A DNA stretch of 64,000 bases from assembly GCF_000948985.2 (NCBI RefSeq), contig NZ_CP059733.1, forward strand, positions 6,014,001 to 6,078,000, read 5' to 3'. The translations under genes and the position numbers were made by a program. Positions 9,829 to 18,873 of the stretch are shown piece by piece; within the stretch, counting starts at the first letter, position 1, and each line of letters starts with the position of its first letter. Source of the DNA: Thalassomonas viridans. GTDB lineage: Bacteria; Pseudomonadota; Gammaproteobacteria; Enterobacterales; Alteromonadaceae. The notes under the pieces are model-generated. The model was not told the DNA's origin. It did no database searches and saw nothing but the letters and a program-made list of their open reading frames with translations.

Positions 9829-10209
9829 CACCTTGTTCCTCTTATTCTGTCTCTAACTTCAGTGTAGCGCCATGGAAATAAATGACTATTAGACTTTAGG
9901 CTAATTGACCGCATTATGGCATGCAAAAACCGGCCATTTAGCTAAAGAAAACCGGCTCGGCTATAGCAGCCTCCCGCCCGGTTATCCGCAGATTCCGGGC
10001 AATTCTTAGCGCCTCCTTAGCACCTATACCCGCACAAATTTCTCCAAAGACGTAACAAACACCGAATACTCCCTTGTTTTCTTTGGGTTTTAACAGAGTA
10101 ACTTCCCTAACCTAGCACTCTTGAAAAATCGAAAACAAAAGCACAAGCAAAGGCTCTATTTGACGCCGCACGCTCCAGGGATCACCACACCAACCGAGGA
10201 TTAACCGAT
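9829..10209. other. Divergent intergenic region upstream of prpE and the lipase operon
   Basis: About 380 bp with no gene. It holds the leader of prpE on the minus strand, an imperfect 18-bp dyad at 9888-9905, two nearby copies of AAAACCGGC around 9930-9955, and the promoter side of the lipase-PLD operon, for which no confident -35/-10 pair was found. The lipase ATG has a GAGG about 10 nt upstream. Confidence 0.5.
9888..9905. promoter_or_regulatory. Candidate operator (18-bp dyad) upstream of prpE
   Basis: ATTAGAC-N4-GGCTAAT: arms match at 6 of 7 positions. It lies about 60 bp upstream of the prpE start codon on the regulated side, a plausible place for CrbR-type binding. No known consensus was compared; this is inference from symmetry and position. 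Confidence 0.3.
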
Positions 10210-11430
10210 ATGACTACCTATACCGTTTGCTTTGCCGGTACCGGCTGCTCGCGAGACGAGGGGGAAGAAACCAGGCACTGGTCACGCAGAGACTGGCAGC
10301 TTTGGATGAGCGAGACCCGGCTAAAAAGCCACAAGGACATTTACCACAGCGACACCGGCTATATCCCGGTACGTATTCACAAGGAAATTTCCGGCGTGCT
10401 GGCGGAAACCGAGCCCAGCGTTACGGTACGCGGGGTAGGTGAAAACGACTGGCACTCGCAGATGGACACCAGCGATGAATTGCTGATCGAACCGCTGGAA
10501 GCCCCGGATGAATTAATCAACTACATCAAAAGTTACGCCAAAGGCAACCAGAGATCGGTGCCGTCACAGCTCACCGGCTGGGCCTCTGCCGCCCTGGCCC
10601 TGCACGGCGCCAATCTGGCGGAAAAAAGCGGCGCCACCCAGATTAACTTTATCGGCCACAGCCGCGGCGCCGTGCAGGCGATCATGGCCGCCTGGTTCCT
10701 GTACGCCTACAGCAAAAAGAAAGTCCCGGTGAACATCTTTGCCATCGACCCGGTTCCCGGCACGGGCGAGTGGTACAGCATACAAACCCAGCTCGCCCCC
10801 AATGTCGCCAACTATGTCGGCGTTTATGCCTGGGATCACCTGGACGTAGGCTTTTCCGCCTTAGTACCGCGCCCGAACGCCCGGATGACAGAGCAGGATG
10901 AAATTACCAAGCTGGGCAAACACTGGAAAAGCCTGGCCAAATACTACCAGCTTGCCGATCCCCTGGCCGGGGGAGAGCTGGCGCAACCTAACGGATACGA
11001 ACTCTATGCCTGCCGCGGCAGACACGGCACGGTTGCCGGCAATACCACCGCCGACGGCCTGTACGACCCGCTTAAGGCTAGCGAACTTGCCGCACCTGTG
11101 CCCGAGCTGATTTACAAAATGGCCCGGGGTTACCTGACCAAGTGGGGCACTACTTTCGAAAGCAAATGTGCCGTCGCAGAAAATGTTATCAACCTGAGAA
11201 GAAAGATCCATACCGACCACGCCAAGTTCGACGCCATGGGCTGCGGCGAAACCCGCACCAGCCGGCTGCCATCGCGCCCCTATGTGCGCCAGGTGTCTTC
11301 CATCAGCGGCAGAAAACCCTGGGATACCTACTACCTGGATGATGTCGCCGGGGATCCGCCGTACAAACTGGCTTTCCCGGTAACGGTCGAGCGTAAAAAC
11401 GCTGGCTGGGTCAATTGGAAATTTTTATAA
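10210..11430 (+). CDS. Alpha/beta-hydrolase with GHSRG nucleophile motif (putative lipase)
   Basis: A 406-residue soluble protein without signal peptide or membrane span. The nucleophile elbow GHSRGA puts the predicted catalytic serine at Ser151. GHSRG/GFSRG elbows are typical of Tle-type (type VI lipase effector) and DUF2235 hydrolases, so lipase or phospholipase activity is a reasonable guess; acid and histidine residues were not assigned with confidence (His206 region YAWDHLD is a candidate area). It is followed after 29 bp by a phospholipase D-like gene, and together they look like a lipid-attacking pair. No immunity or VgrG/PAAR gene is visible next to it, so secretion by a type VI system is not supported directly. 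Confidence 0.7.
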   Translation: MTTYTVCFAGTGCSRDEGEETRHWSRRDWQLWMSETRLKSHKDIYHSDTGYIPVRIHKEISGVLAETEPSVTVRGVGENDWHSQMDTSDELLIEPLEAPDELINYIKSYAKGNQRSVPSQLTGWASAALALHGANLAEKSGATQINFIGHSRGAVQAIMAAWFLYAYSKKKVPVNIFAIDPVPGTGEWYSIQTQLAPNVANYVGVYAWDHLDVGFSALVPRPNARMTEQDEITKLGKHWKSLAKYYQLADPLAGGELAQPNGYELYACRGRHGTVAGNTTADGLYDPLKASELAAPVPELIYKMARGYLTKWGTTFESKCAVAENVINLRRKIHTDHAKFDAMGCGETRTSRLPSRPYVRQVSSISGRKPWDTYYLDDVAGDPPYKLAFPVTVERKNAGWVNWKFL

Positions 11431-11459
11431 ATCAGCAGCGCGAATAAGGAAAAAAAGAC

Positions 11460-13382
11460 ATGAGTCAGATAGATACCATACAAGAAGCCGTGAAGAGCTA
11501 TTTCAGCCATTGCAGCGGCCCCAACTATGTCAGAATGTTAGATACGCCGCACATTTGGGGCATGCCTTTTAACAAGGAGATCATGCCGCAGGCCCGGGCG
11601 CGTCAGGCGGAATTTGAGCGGGCCATAGTCGAGATAGTGCAAAAAGCCAGATACCGCTGCGACGTCTCCTCCCTCAACAGCCCGGATCCCGACTGGACCC
11701 GGGCGATCCTCGGGGCAATAGACACTTGCCTGAGCATGGAACTGGGCAGGAAAACCGCGCCGCAATTCAGGTTCCTGTTCGGCCAGACTCCCCTGTACCC
11801 GATGACGCCGCCGCCAAACTATAGCGATTTCCAGGGCGCCCTTATCCGCCTGTTCCGGGCACGGGCTGAACACTGGGAAGTCTTACCGGAAATCTGGATC
11901 GGCAGGTTCTACCGCCTGGAAAAAGGCATTTCTTCCGGTATCCTGGCCAAACTCCAGTCGCTGTTTGTCAAACCGCCGGAAGACACCACGAAAATGACCT
12001 GGAACCACTCGAAAATCATTGCCGTAGACGGCTGTGAAGCCCTGGTGGGCGGCCATAACCTCAATATGGATCTGTTCCGCAGCTACCCGCCTGTGCATGA
12101 CGCCTCCGTGGTGGTGCACGGCGACGCCGCCCACGGCTCGCAGCAATACCTGAACAAGATGTGGCAATGTAAAACCGATCTGCTCACCAAGGAATACCTG
12201 GATATCGGCGAACTGGTATGGAAAAACGGTGATGACGATCACGCCGTCAGCCGTAAACCGGCAGATCCCCTGGCTGAAGAAGCCGGCGCCGCCTATATGA
12301 AAGACAGCCAGGAAAAGCTGGTGGAATTGCATACCCTCGGCTTAAAAAAAGAAGTCGGACTTAAAGGTGACTTGCCTGTGGTTTCGGTAAAAGAGATCAG
12401 CGAAGAACTTGATGATGAGGACGAAAGGGACGAAGCGGAGGAGATCCGCAGCGAAGACCTGCAAACCCTGGCAGACCTGCAAGTAGAAGTGTTTCAAAAA
12501 AGGATCAGATACGACGACTACGACAAGTTCGACGAGTATAAACTGGCAACCCGCATGTTGTCGGTAGGCAAATACTGGACCGGTCCTGACAGGAAAACCG
12601 ACTACCAGCAGGCGTCCGAGGTCATGAAAAAACAACTGATCATGGGGGCAAAACGCATCATCCGCATGTCGCAAATGGATCTGGTGAGCGCCTGGAAAAA
12701 AAATTGGTCGGATCATGTGGTGTGCCACTGGCTGATGGATGCCCTGCTTGCCAATCCGGATTTACAAGTTCAGGTGGTGGTATCACCTTTGGATGCCGGC
12801 GCCGGCGCCGAAGGGGATCAGTATTCGTTTGGCTCGGGCGCCTGCCGTACCTTTGAATTAATCAAATACTATATGACCCATGACGCCGACACAGATAAAG
12901 AAGTGGACGACTCCGACAGCAAGCGCGCCAATGCCTTAAAAAGGCTGCATATCGCCCCCCTCTACTATACCGACAAGGTGCCCAGGGAAAAAACCACCGA
13001 AGGCACAAACTACAAATGGCCGGATCTGACCGAAGAAGGGAAAACCGCCTCCTTAAAGCAGCCGCCGCTAAGTGAAAAGCCGCCGAAAAAAGGCGTGATC
13101 GGCAGCGCAGCTTGGGCAGTAGTAAACGCCAGCGGCAAGGTTATCCCTAAGGTTGACTCGGCGCCGGGCAACCATGCGAAAATCATGGTGATCGACGACG
13201 AAGCCTATATTGTCGGCTCGGACAACCTCTACCCGGGCTTCCTGTCCGAGTTCAATTACCTGGTGGAAGGCGAAGAGGCCGTAGGGGATTTGCTAAAAAA
13301 CTACTGGGGCCCCTTGTGGAAATACTCAAGTCCCCATTGCGCCAATCCGGTATGCAAACTCAGTGAAGATCCGGATCATTAG
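11460..13382 (+). CDS. Phospholipase D-like protein with two HKD motifs
   Basis: A 640-residue protein, no signal peptide. HKD motif 1 is NHSKIIAVDG (His183, Lys185, Asp190) followed by GGHNLNMD; HKD motif 2 is NHAKIMVIDD (His572, Lys574, Asp579) followed by GSDNLYP. Two HKD motifs in one chain are expected to form one active site of the phospholipase D superfamily (phosphodiester cleavage or transfer through a phospho-histidine). Between them lies a very acidic stretch (about residues 315-340, SEELDDEDERDEAEEIRSED). It is co-oriented with the lipase gene 29 bp upstream and ends before a strong terminator. It is not PssA or cardiolipin synthase by length or architecture; a toxin or effector role is possible. 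Confidence 0.78.
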   Translation: MSQIDTIQEAVKSYFSHCSGPNYVRMLDTPHIWGMPFNKEIMPQARARQAEFERAIVEIVQKARYRCDVSSLNSPDPDWTRAILGAIDTCLSMELGRKTAPQFRFLFGQTPLYPMTPPPNYSDFQGALIRLFRARAEHWEVLPEIWIGRFYRLEKGISSGILAKLQSLFVKPPEDTTKMTWNHSKIIAVDGCEALVGGHNLNMDLFRSYPPVHDASVVVHGDAAHGSQQYLNKMWQCKTDLLTKEYLDIGELVWKNGDDDHAVSRKPADPLAEEAGAAYMKDSQEKLVELHTLGLKKEVGLKGDLPVVSVKEISEELDDEDERDEAEEIRSEDLQTLADLQVEVFQKRIRYDDYDKFDEYKLATRMLSVGKYWTGPDRKTDYQQASEVMKKQLIMGAKRIIRMSQMDLVSAWKKNWSDHVVCHWLMDALLANPDLQVQVVVSPLDAGAGAEGDQYSFGSGACRTFELIKYYMTHDADTDKEVDDSDSKRANALKRLHIAPLYYTDKVPREKTTEGTNYKWPDLTEEGKTASLKQPPLSEKPPKKGVIGSAAWAVVNASGKVIPKVDSAPGNHAKIMVIDDEAYIVGSDNLYPGFLSEFNYLVEGEEAVGDLLKNYWGPLWKYSSPHCANPVCKLSEDPDH

Positions 13383-13423
13383 CGCTAGTTTCCAGCGTCC
13401 CGATAATGCCGTTAACCGCTAAT

Positions 13424-13462
13424 AAAAACCCCTTATAGCTTAAAAGCTATAAGGGGTTTTCT
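13424..13462 (+). terminator. Strong Rho-independent terminator of the lipase-PLD operon
   Basis: A 17-bp perfect stem (13425-13441 with 13444-13460; AAAACCCC... pairs with ...GGGGTTTT) ending in TTTT. It separates the lipase-PLD operon from the chaperone-effector pair. Confidence 0.9.
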
Positions 13463-13668
13463 GCCTATGAAAAAATTCTTTAATAAAAACTAAACCGGCA
13501 ATCATAGCAAAACCAAATGGTTAGCCTACTCCCCTGATAAAACTCCCCGCATAGGCACAAATATCTCTTCGCCTGCCTGTAACTTTTCACCGTTCGCCGG
13601 TTACTCACTTTATAACCCGGTAATGGGTATGAAGCAGTAAACCATTTGAGCAGAGGTAATAAAGTACG

Positions 13669-14130
13669 ATGGAAAATAACAGAGACAAATATGCAGTATT
13701 AATAGATCAGGTATTAACCTTGTTAGAGATAGAGCAAGCCAATGTAACATCAGAAGGTTCTTACCTGATCACATCGGATGAAGGGCTTTGCCTTGAAGCC
13801 TCATATAATGAGCAAACCGAAGAAATGACCCTGGTAAGTTTCGTCCACGAGATCACCGAACCTAAACGCCAGGCCATCTACGACACCTTGCTTAAAGCCA
13901 ATTTTGCCTGCCAGGGATGCGGTCCCGGCGCCTTGGGGGTATCCCCGGAAGGCACACAAGTCACCTTATCTTTGGTATTGCCGCTTGAAGCCATTAACTT
14001 GCCGATACTGGATTTCGAATTGAGCCGGTTGCTGCTGCTATCAGATTTCTGGTTTAAAAAGCTGCAGTCAGACGCCCTGGACTCAAGCCCGGCTGATATT
14101 GAGCCACTACTACACGCAATTAAGGCCTAA
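13669..14130 (+). CDS. CesT-family type III secretion chaperone
   Basis: A 153-residue small acidic protein with the length and layout of class I type III secretion chaperones (CesT/Tir chaperone family): an N-terminal helix (IDQVLTLLEIEQ), beta strands (GLCLEASYNEQTEEMTLVSF), a central helix ending in the characteristic LLKANF, a glycine-rich turn (CGPGALGVSPEGTQ), strands and a C-terminal helix with ...DFWFKKLQ. Such chaperones bind one effector, usually encoded next door, and keep it unfolded at its N terminus for export. The gene immediately downstream (12 bp gap) fits as its client. No type III apparatus gene lies in this window. Family call is from pattern, without a profile search. Confidence 0.78.
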   Translation: MENNRDKYAVLIDQVLTLLEIEQANVTSEGSYLITSDEGLCLEASYNEQTEEMTLVSFVHEITEPKRQAIYDTLLKANFACQGCGPGALGVSPEGTQVTLSLVLPLEAINLPILDFELSRLLLLSDFWFKKLQSDALDSSPADIEPLLHAIKA

Positions 14131-14142
14131 GGAGATAAGCAG

Positions 14143-16098
14143 ATGCACGTTACCAGTCAAAATTTAGGTATAGTTTCAGATGGCAGTTATGAACAGTTTA
14201 AAGGTGTTACTGAAACCAGCGGAATAAAAGGCAAGGTCATTTTATTGAATGATCGGGATGAATTTGTCGTTATCAGTAATTATGAAAAGCCCGGCAGATC
14301 GAGCAAGATTGCAAAATATAATCAAGAATATGATAGTAATTTGAAAGCCATAGGCATTTCAGCCGGATTAGGCGGATTAAAAGCCGCAACAGCAAAAACC
14401 GCCGACAGTCTGAGAACAGCAATGGAAACTCGATTCCAGGTCCAGGAAGACCTGGAAGCCGCGACAGACAGTCTGCCCACAACAGCAAAAGTCCGGAATC
14501 TAACCACTGGCGCCATCAAAGGCTACATGCGTATGGGAGAACACAGCGAGCTGGACAGACTCGAAAAAATAGAGCAGCAAAGACTGGAGAAGACCAAGTT
14601 TGCCGACTTCAGACGCCAGGATGCCGAAAACGCCAAACTGGTTAAAGAAATGCAGGCAGGCATTAAACTGGACTCAGGCACTTATGTCCTGATGTCCAAT
14701 GGCATTCCACAGCCCATGGATACCGATATGGTTACCCCGTCCATGAACGAGGAATCACAACAACACTTAAAACAAACACTAACTCACAGATATGGCAGTT
14801 TTATTGCTGACTTAGCAATGAAAGAAGCCTTTACGGAACCAACCGAAGATGTAACCGGAGATAAGATACAACACGCCGCAATCACAGCCAAAGCGTTAAC
14901 TAAAGAGCTGTTATCAGACAATAGCAGCACACTTAGACAAGAATTTCTCCAGGCTCAAGATAAGGATAAGTGGCCGACTTATATTGCTCACGAGCGTTGT
15001 GAAGTATTACCCAAAAAGTCAAGCTTTACCTATGATCTCAAAAATATGGCGATCGCTGAACAACGGAGCAATATCTTTCTTTCAGGCAAAGACAGCAGTA
15101 CTCAGGAGTCATTGCCTGCCCCGCATACCCGCTATGCCGGGACAACAGGCTTGGGGCCTTGTATCGGTTGGATTATGCAATCACAGGACGGTGCTGTTAG
15201 TACAGCTCACTTCGATGGCGCCAATACCAGACAAACAACAAAGCAATACAATAACCCATTTGAAACTTGCAGCCAGCTAGCAAAGAACATGGATCCTCAA
15301 CTAGGAGAACATGATCATGGTGATTCATCCGGGGTCCGCTCAGTAATCACCTGGGGAGGCGGAAGGAATGAGAACCCGACCAGTGGCCTGAATGTTTGGG
15401 CCATGGCTGAAGTTTCCCATGAGATGGGGGTAGAGCCGGAAATTTATAAAACAAACGACCTTTCATCGGCAATAGACAGGGAAACTGGAGAACTGTTTTC
15501 ATTCCCGCAAATGGGAATCGTTGATCCCGAGCTGGTAGATGAACATGCAAAAACATTGCTGAGCGGCATGGAACTCCATAGAACACGTACAATTCCGTCA
15601 GAATCAGTTATGCACTCAAGACTGCATTCCATTCACTCGACACCGCTATCACATGAATATCCCATCTATCAGCAGAAAGGAGATGATATCCCACTACATT
15701 ACCTGCGAGCCGATATAAACCCTCAATGGATAGCATCATCCGATGAAGCCGATACCAGTGAGGAGGACTCTATGTATGCGCCTAAAATTGATGTTATCAA
15801 CGGCTTTAACTTCCAAGATTACCGCAACATACGCGATGCCGCCGGAGTCTTTAGGGAAGTAGCCCAAGAGAACTCAAAGCTGACTGATGAAGTATTAGAC
15901 GTACTAAAAACCCGGTCGGAGGATAGTTTCCATGACTTTGAATATGTAAAAAGTGCGGTTATGCTCAGACTGACAGGCAAAGACAGCGATTCTCAAGCCC
16001 TCAAGCAAACAATGACTGAATTCTTTTCAAAACCATTCATCAACGAGGGAAATTTCAGAGATGCCATTGAAAGTCTAGTTCTTGAAGCCCGTATTTAA
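14143..16098 (+). CDS. Putative type III effector with NTAN1/CheD/CNF-like amidase domain
   Basis: A 651-residue protein encoded 12 bp after a CesT-type chaperone gene, with a good GGAG site, hence a likely secreted client. No signal peptide. The middle region (about 325-490) carries GLGPCIGW with Cys340, then AHFDGANTR with His356, 16 residues later, then a TWGGGRNE strand (404-410) and DRETGELFSF (445-454). This order resembles N-terminal asparagine amidohydrolase NTAN1 (catalytic Cys, THCDG, LVGGF, VKTGEIY), whose fold is shared with CheD and CNF-type deamidase toxins. So a protein-deamidating effector is a specific hypothesis. The N-terminal ~170 residues (helical, chaperone-binding?) and C-terminal ~160 residues are unrecognised. 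The gene is visibly more AT-rich than its neighbours, suggesting transfer. Confidence 0.65.
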   Translation: MHVTSQNLGIVSDGSYEQFKGVTETSGIKGKVILLNDRDEFVVISNYEKPGRSSKIAKYNQEYDSNLKAIGISAGLGGLKAATAKTADSLRTAMETRFQVQEDLEAATDSLPTTAKVRNLTTGAIKGYMRMGEHSELDRLEKIEQQRLEKTKFADFRRQDAENAKLVKEMQAGIKLDSGTYVLMSNGIPQPMDTDMVTPSMNEESQQHLKQTLTHRYGSFIADLAMKEAFTEPTEDVTGDKIQHAAITAKALTKELLSDNSSTLRQEFLQAQDKDKWPTYIAHERCEVLPKKSSFTYDLKNMAIAEQRSNIFLSGKDSSTQESLPAPHTRYAGTTGLGPCIGWIMQSQDGAVSTAHFDGANTRQTTKQYNNPFETCSQLAKNMDPQLGEHDHGDSSGVRSVITWGGGRNENPTSGLNVWAMAEVSHEMGVEPEIYKTNDLSSAIDRETGELFSFPQMGIVDPELVDEHAKTLLSGMELHRTRTIPSESVMHSRLHSIHSTPLSHEYPIYQQKGDDIPLHYLRADINPQWIASSDEADTSEEDSMYAPKIDVINGFNFQDYRNIRDAAGVFREVAQENSKLTDEVLDVLKTRSEDSFHDFEYVKSAVMLRLTGKDSDSQALKQTMTEFFSKPFINEGNFRDAIESLVLEARI

Positions 16099-16242
16099 CA
16101 TCGGCTATCCGGGTTTTGAGCCTTAGCTGTATTAAAAAACGATTTCCCCGTAAGGAAACTCAGTCAGGCTCATAAACTCAACTAACCCTTACCGGCCTGC
16201 CCGGAAGGCTTGCGGACGCCAACCGGTAAGATAAATGTCCAT

Positions 16243-16280
16243 AAACCTCTCTTAACCCGGGCCGTTAAGAGAGGTTTTAA
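16243..16280 (+). terminator. Terminator of the chaperone-effector unit
   Basis: Perfect 14-bp stem AAACCTCTCTTAAC/GTTAAGAGAGGTTT (16243-16256, 16264-16277), 7-nt loop, followed by a short T-run. A weaker 8-bp stem (CTTACCGG/CCGGTAAG, 16188-16230) lies just upstream. Confidence 0.85.
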
Positions 16281-16331
16281 TATCTCTTGCCCTGTCAGTA
16301 AACAAAGAAGGGATAATACCGGTTAACAAAC

Positions 16332-16359
16332 GAAAAACGGTGGAGCATGACCCCACCGC
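16332..16359 (-). terminator. Terminator of katG
   Basis: On the minus strand a CGGTGG...CCACCG stem (arms 16353-16358 and 16338-16343) is followed by TTTTTCG, 18 bp past the katG stop. Confidence 0.8.
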
Positions 16360-16375
16360 TGTATAACAAGCCTGA

Positions 16376-18649
16376 TTATTTCAAGTCGAAACGGTCCGCC
16401 TGCATTACTTTCGTCCATGCCTTCACAAAGTCGTTTACGAAACGTGCTTTTGAGTTATCAAAGGCATAAACTTCGGCAACCGCACGCAGCTCAGAACTGG
16501 AACCAAAGATAAGATCAACCGGGGTGGCAGTGAACTTAACCGTACCGCTGCTACGATCGATGCCTTGATAGACACCTTCTTCACCGGCTTTTTGCCACTT
16601 GGTGGACATATCCAGCAAGTTGACAAAGAAGTCATTGGAAAGCGTGCCGGGCTTGTCGGTGAAAACCCCGTGAGCACTGCCGTCGCTATTGGTGTTAAGC
16701 ACGCGCATGCCGCCAACCAGTACTGTCATTTCCGGTACCGTCAGCGCCAGCTGATCGGCTTTATCAATCAGCGCATCTGTGGGGGACTTGTAATAGCCTT
16801 TTTCATAATAGTTGCGGAAGCCATCGGCTTTCGGTGTTAACAATGAAAAAGAATTCACATCCGTTTGCGCCTGTGTGGCGTCACCGCGGCCGGGGACAAA
16901 CGGTACCGTTACCTGAATGCCGGCCTCTTGCGCGGCTTTTTCGATGGCGGCACCGCCGCCAAGCACGATAAGGTCGGCCAGGGATACCTGGGTCGAACCC
17001 AAAAAGCGCTCGTTGAAGTCTTGTTGGATCGTTTTCAGCTTAGCCAGCACCTGGGAAACTTCAGCCGGTTGGTTCACCGCCCAGTCCTTTTGCGGCGCAA
17101 GGGCAATACGCGCACCATTGGCGCCACCGCGCATATCGGAATCCCGGTATGAAGCGGCAGCCCCCCAGGCAGTGTTTACCAGCTCGGATACCGTTAAGCC
17201 GGAATCCAGGATGTCGCTTTTTAATTTGGCGATATCTTTCTTGTCCACCAGCTTATAGTCAGGCTGAGGAATCGGATCTTGCCAGATTAACGCTTCTTTC
17301 GGAAAATCATTACCCAGGTAGTTGGCGCGGGGCCCCATATCACGGTGGGTCAGCTTGAACCAGGCTTTGGCAAAAGCCAGACGGTATTCTTCCGGATCCG
17401 CCAGGAAGCGCTCGGCAATCTTTCGGTATTCGGGATCGAATTTCAGCGCCAAGTCAGCCGTAGTCATCACAGGCGGGTTATATTTACCTTTAACATGCGC
17501 ATCAGGCACTGCTTCATGCAGTGACTTATCCGTAGGTACCCACTGGATCGCGCCTGCCGGGCTACGGCTTTGCTGCCATTCAAAGTTTAATAAGTTTTGC
17601 AGGTAAAGGGATGTCCACTTGGTCGGGGCTTGTGTCCATGCGCCTTCCAGACCGCTGGTGACTGTATCTTCTGAATGCCCCTTGCCGCAGCTATTTTTCC
17701 AGCCCAGTCCCTGTTCTTCGGTTGCCGCGGCGCCCGGCTCGGCACCGACACACTTATTTGCTTTATGGGCGCCATGCATTTTACCGAAGGTATGACCCCC
17801 GGCAATTAAGGCAAGGGTTTCTTCGTCGTTCATCGCCATACGTGCGAACGACTCCCTGATATTCTTAGCCGATGCCAGCGGATCCGGCACCCCGCCGGGA
17901 CCTTCAGGGTTTACATAAATCAGTCCCATGTGTACGGCAGCCAACGGCTTTTTCAGCTTGCCGTCCGAGTCACGGCGGTCACTGGCGAGCATTTCCACTT
18001 CAGGCCCCCAGTAAACCATATCCGGCTCCCAGTCATCGTCACGTCCGGCGGCAAAACCGTAGGTTTTAAAACCCATGTTTTCCAGCGCAACATTACCGGC
18101 CAGCACGATAAGATCGCCCCAGGAGATCAGCTCACCGTATTTTTGCTTAACCGGCCATAATAAACGCCGGGCCTTATCTAAGTTACCGTTGTCGGGCCAA
18201 CTGTTGAGGGGATCGAAACGCTGCTGACCGCCGCCGGCGCCGCCGCGGCCATCTAAGGTTCTATAGGTGCCCGCCGCGTGCCAGGTCATACGGATAAACA
18301 AAGGCCCGTAGTTGCCCCAGTCCGCAGGCCACCAGTCTTGCGAATCTGTTAAAACTGTATCGATATCTTTTTTCAACGCCTGCATATCAAGCTTGGCAAA
18401 GGCTTCGCTGTAGTCGAAATTATCTCCCAGCGGGTTCGAGCGGGAATCGTGGTCCCGCAAGGCGGCCAGGTCAATTTGCTCCGGCCACCAGAATAAGTTG
18501 GATTTGGCTTGATTCGGGGCAACCTTTCCCATGCCGACAGCGCCTTTCGGCTTGCTGATTTTGCCTTCTGTTGCCAATACGTTTTGGCTTAGCGTCAGCG
18601 CCAATACACCGGCTAACGCAGAGAGTTTAAACATGCTTATTGTTTTCAT
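16376..18649 (-). CDS. katG: Exported catalase-peroxidase KatG
   Basis: Bifunctional haem enzyme that removes H2O2. The N terminus has a signal peptide ([18 protein letters not shown] ... LATEG, cleavage near residue 28), so the enzyme is probably periplasmic like KatP of enterohaemorrhagic E. coli. Distal haem-side residues are in [10 protein letters not shown] (Arg, Trp, His), the tyrosine of the Met-Tyr-Trp adduct in [12 protein letters not shown], and the proximal histidine in IAGGHTFGK. The C-terminal duplicated half is complete. Two ATGs (18652, 18649) and an upstream TTG (18655) are in tandem; ATG 18649 is preferred because it lies 6 nt from AAGG. The gene is clustered with ahpF, ahpC and oxyR, so OxyR control is expected. 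Family call very firm. Confidence 0.95.
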   Translation of the reverse strand: MKTISMFKLSALAGVLALTLSQNVLATEGKISKPKGAVGMGKVAPNQAKSNLFWWPEQIDLAALRDHDSRSNPLGDNFDYSEAFAKLDMQALKKDIDTVLTDSQDWWPADWGNYGPLFIRMTWHAAGTYRTLDGRGGAGGGQQRFDPLNSWPDNGNLDKARRLLWPVKQKYGELISWGDLIVLAGNVALENMGFKTYGFAAGRDDDWEPDMVYWGPEVEMLASDRRDSDGKLKKPLAAVHMGLIYVNPEGPGGVPDPLASAKNIRESFARMAMNDEETLALIAGGHTFGKMHGAHKANKCVGAEPGAAATEEQGLGWKNSCGKGHSEDTVTSGLEGAWTQAPTKWTSLYLQNLLNFEWQQSRSPAGAIQWVPTDKSLHEAVPDAHVKGKYNPPVMTTADLALKFDPEYRKIAERFLADPEEYRLAFAKAWFKLTHRDMGPRANYLGNDFPKEALIWQDPIPQPDYKLVDKKDIAKLKSDILDSGLTVSELVNTAWGAAASYRDSDMRGGANGARIALAPQKDWAVNQPAEVSQVLAKLKTIQQDFNERFLGSTQVSLADLIVLGGGAAIEKAAQEAGIQVTVPFVPGRGDATQAQTDVNSFSLLTPKADGFRNYYEKGYYKSPTDALIDKADQLALTVPEMTVLVGGMRVLNTNSDGSAHGVFTDKPGTLSNDFFVNLLDMSTKWQKAGEEGVYQGIDRSSGTVKFTATPVDLIFGSSSELRAVAEVYAFDNSKARFVNDFVKAWTKVMQADRFDLK

Positions 18650-18743
18650 CATCAACCTTACTTTCTTAATCTACTGAAGTGGTATTTACGATTATAAGCA
18701 GTGCCTGCGGCGGTTAAATTTGAATAACTTGAAGTTAATATTC

Positions 18744-18756
18744 GATTAATTTAATC
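18744..18756. promoter_or_regulatory. Candidate operator upstream of katG
   Basis: GATTAA-T-TTAATC perfect 13-bp dyad about 95 bp upstream of katG. It resembles, with different spacing, the dyad between ahpC and oxyR (21444-21460). Possible OxyR-type site; inference only. Confidence 0.3.
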
Positions 18757-18813
18757 ATGGTTTTCGGCTAGCCACACAAAAATTAAAGCAATAATAACAA
18801 CAAGTTAGAGACA

Positions 18814-18854
18814 CAAAAAAAATCCCTGCCGCTTACGAGAGCGACAGGGATTTT
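18814..18854 (-). terminator. Terminator of ahpF
   Basis: Minus-strand stem AAATCCCTGTCGC/GCGGCAGGGATTT (one mismatch; arms 18841-18853 and 18820-18832), 8-nt loop, followed by a run of T. It begins 20 bp after the ahpF stop. Confidence 0.9.
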
Positions 18855-18873
18855 CGGACAACTGCTGAGTTAG

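Noticed and set aside
10210..13382. Type VI secretion cluster
   Set aside because: The lipase and PLD-like proteins could be effectors, but no VgrG, PAAR, Hcp, adaptor or immunity gene is present beside them.
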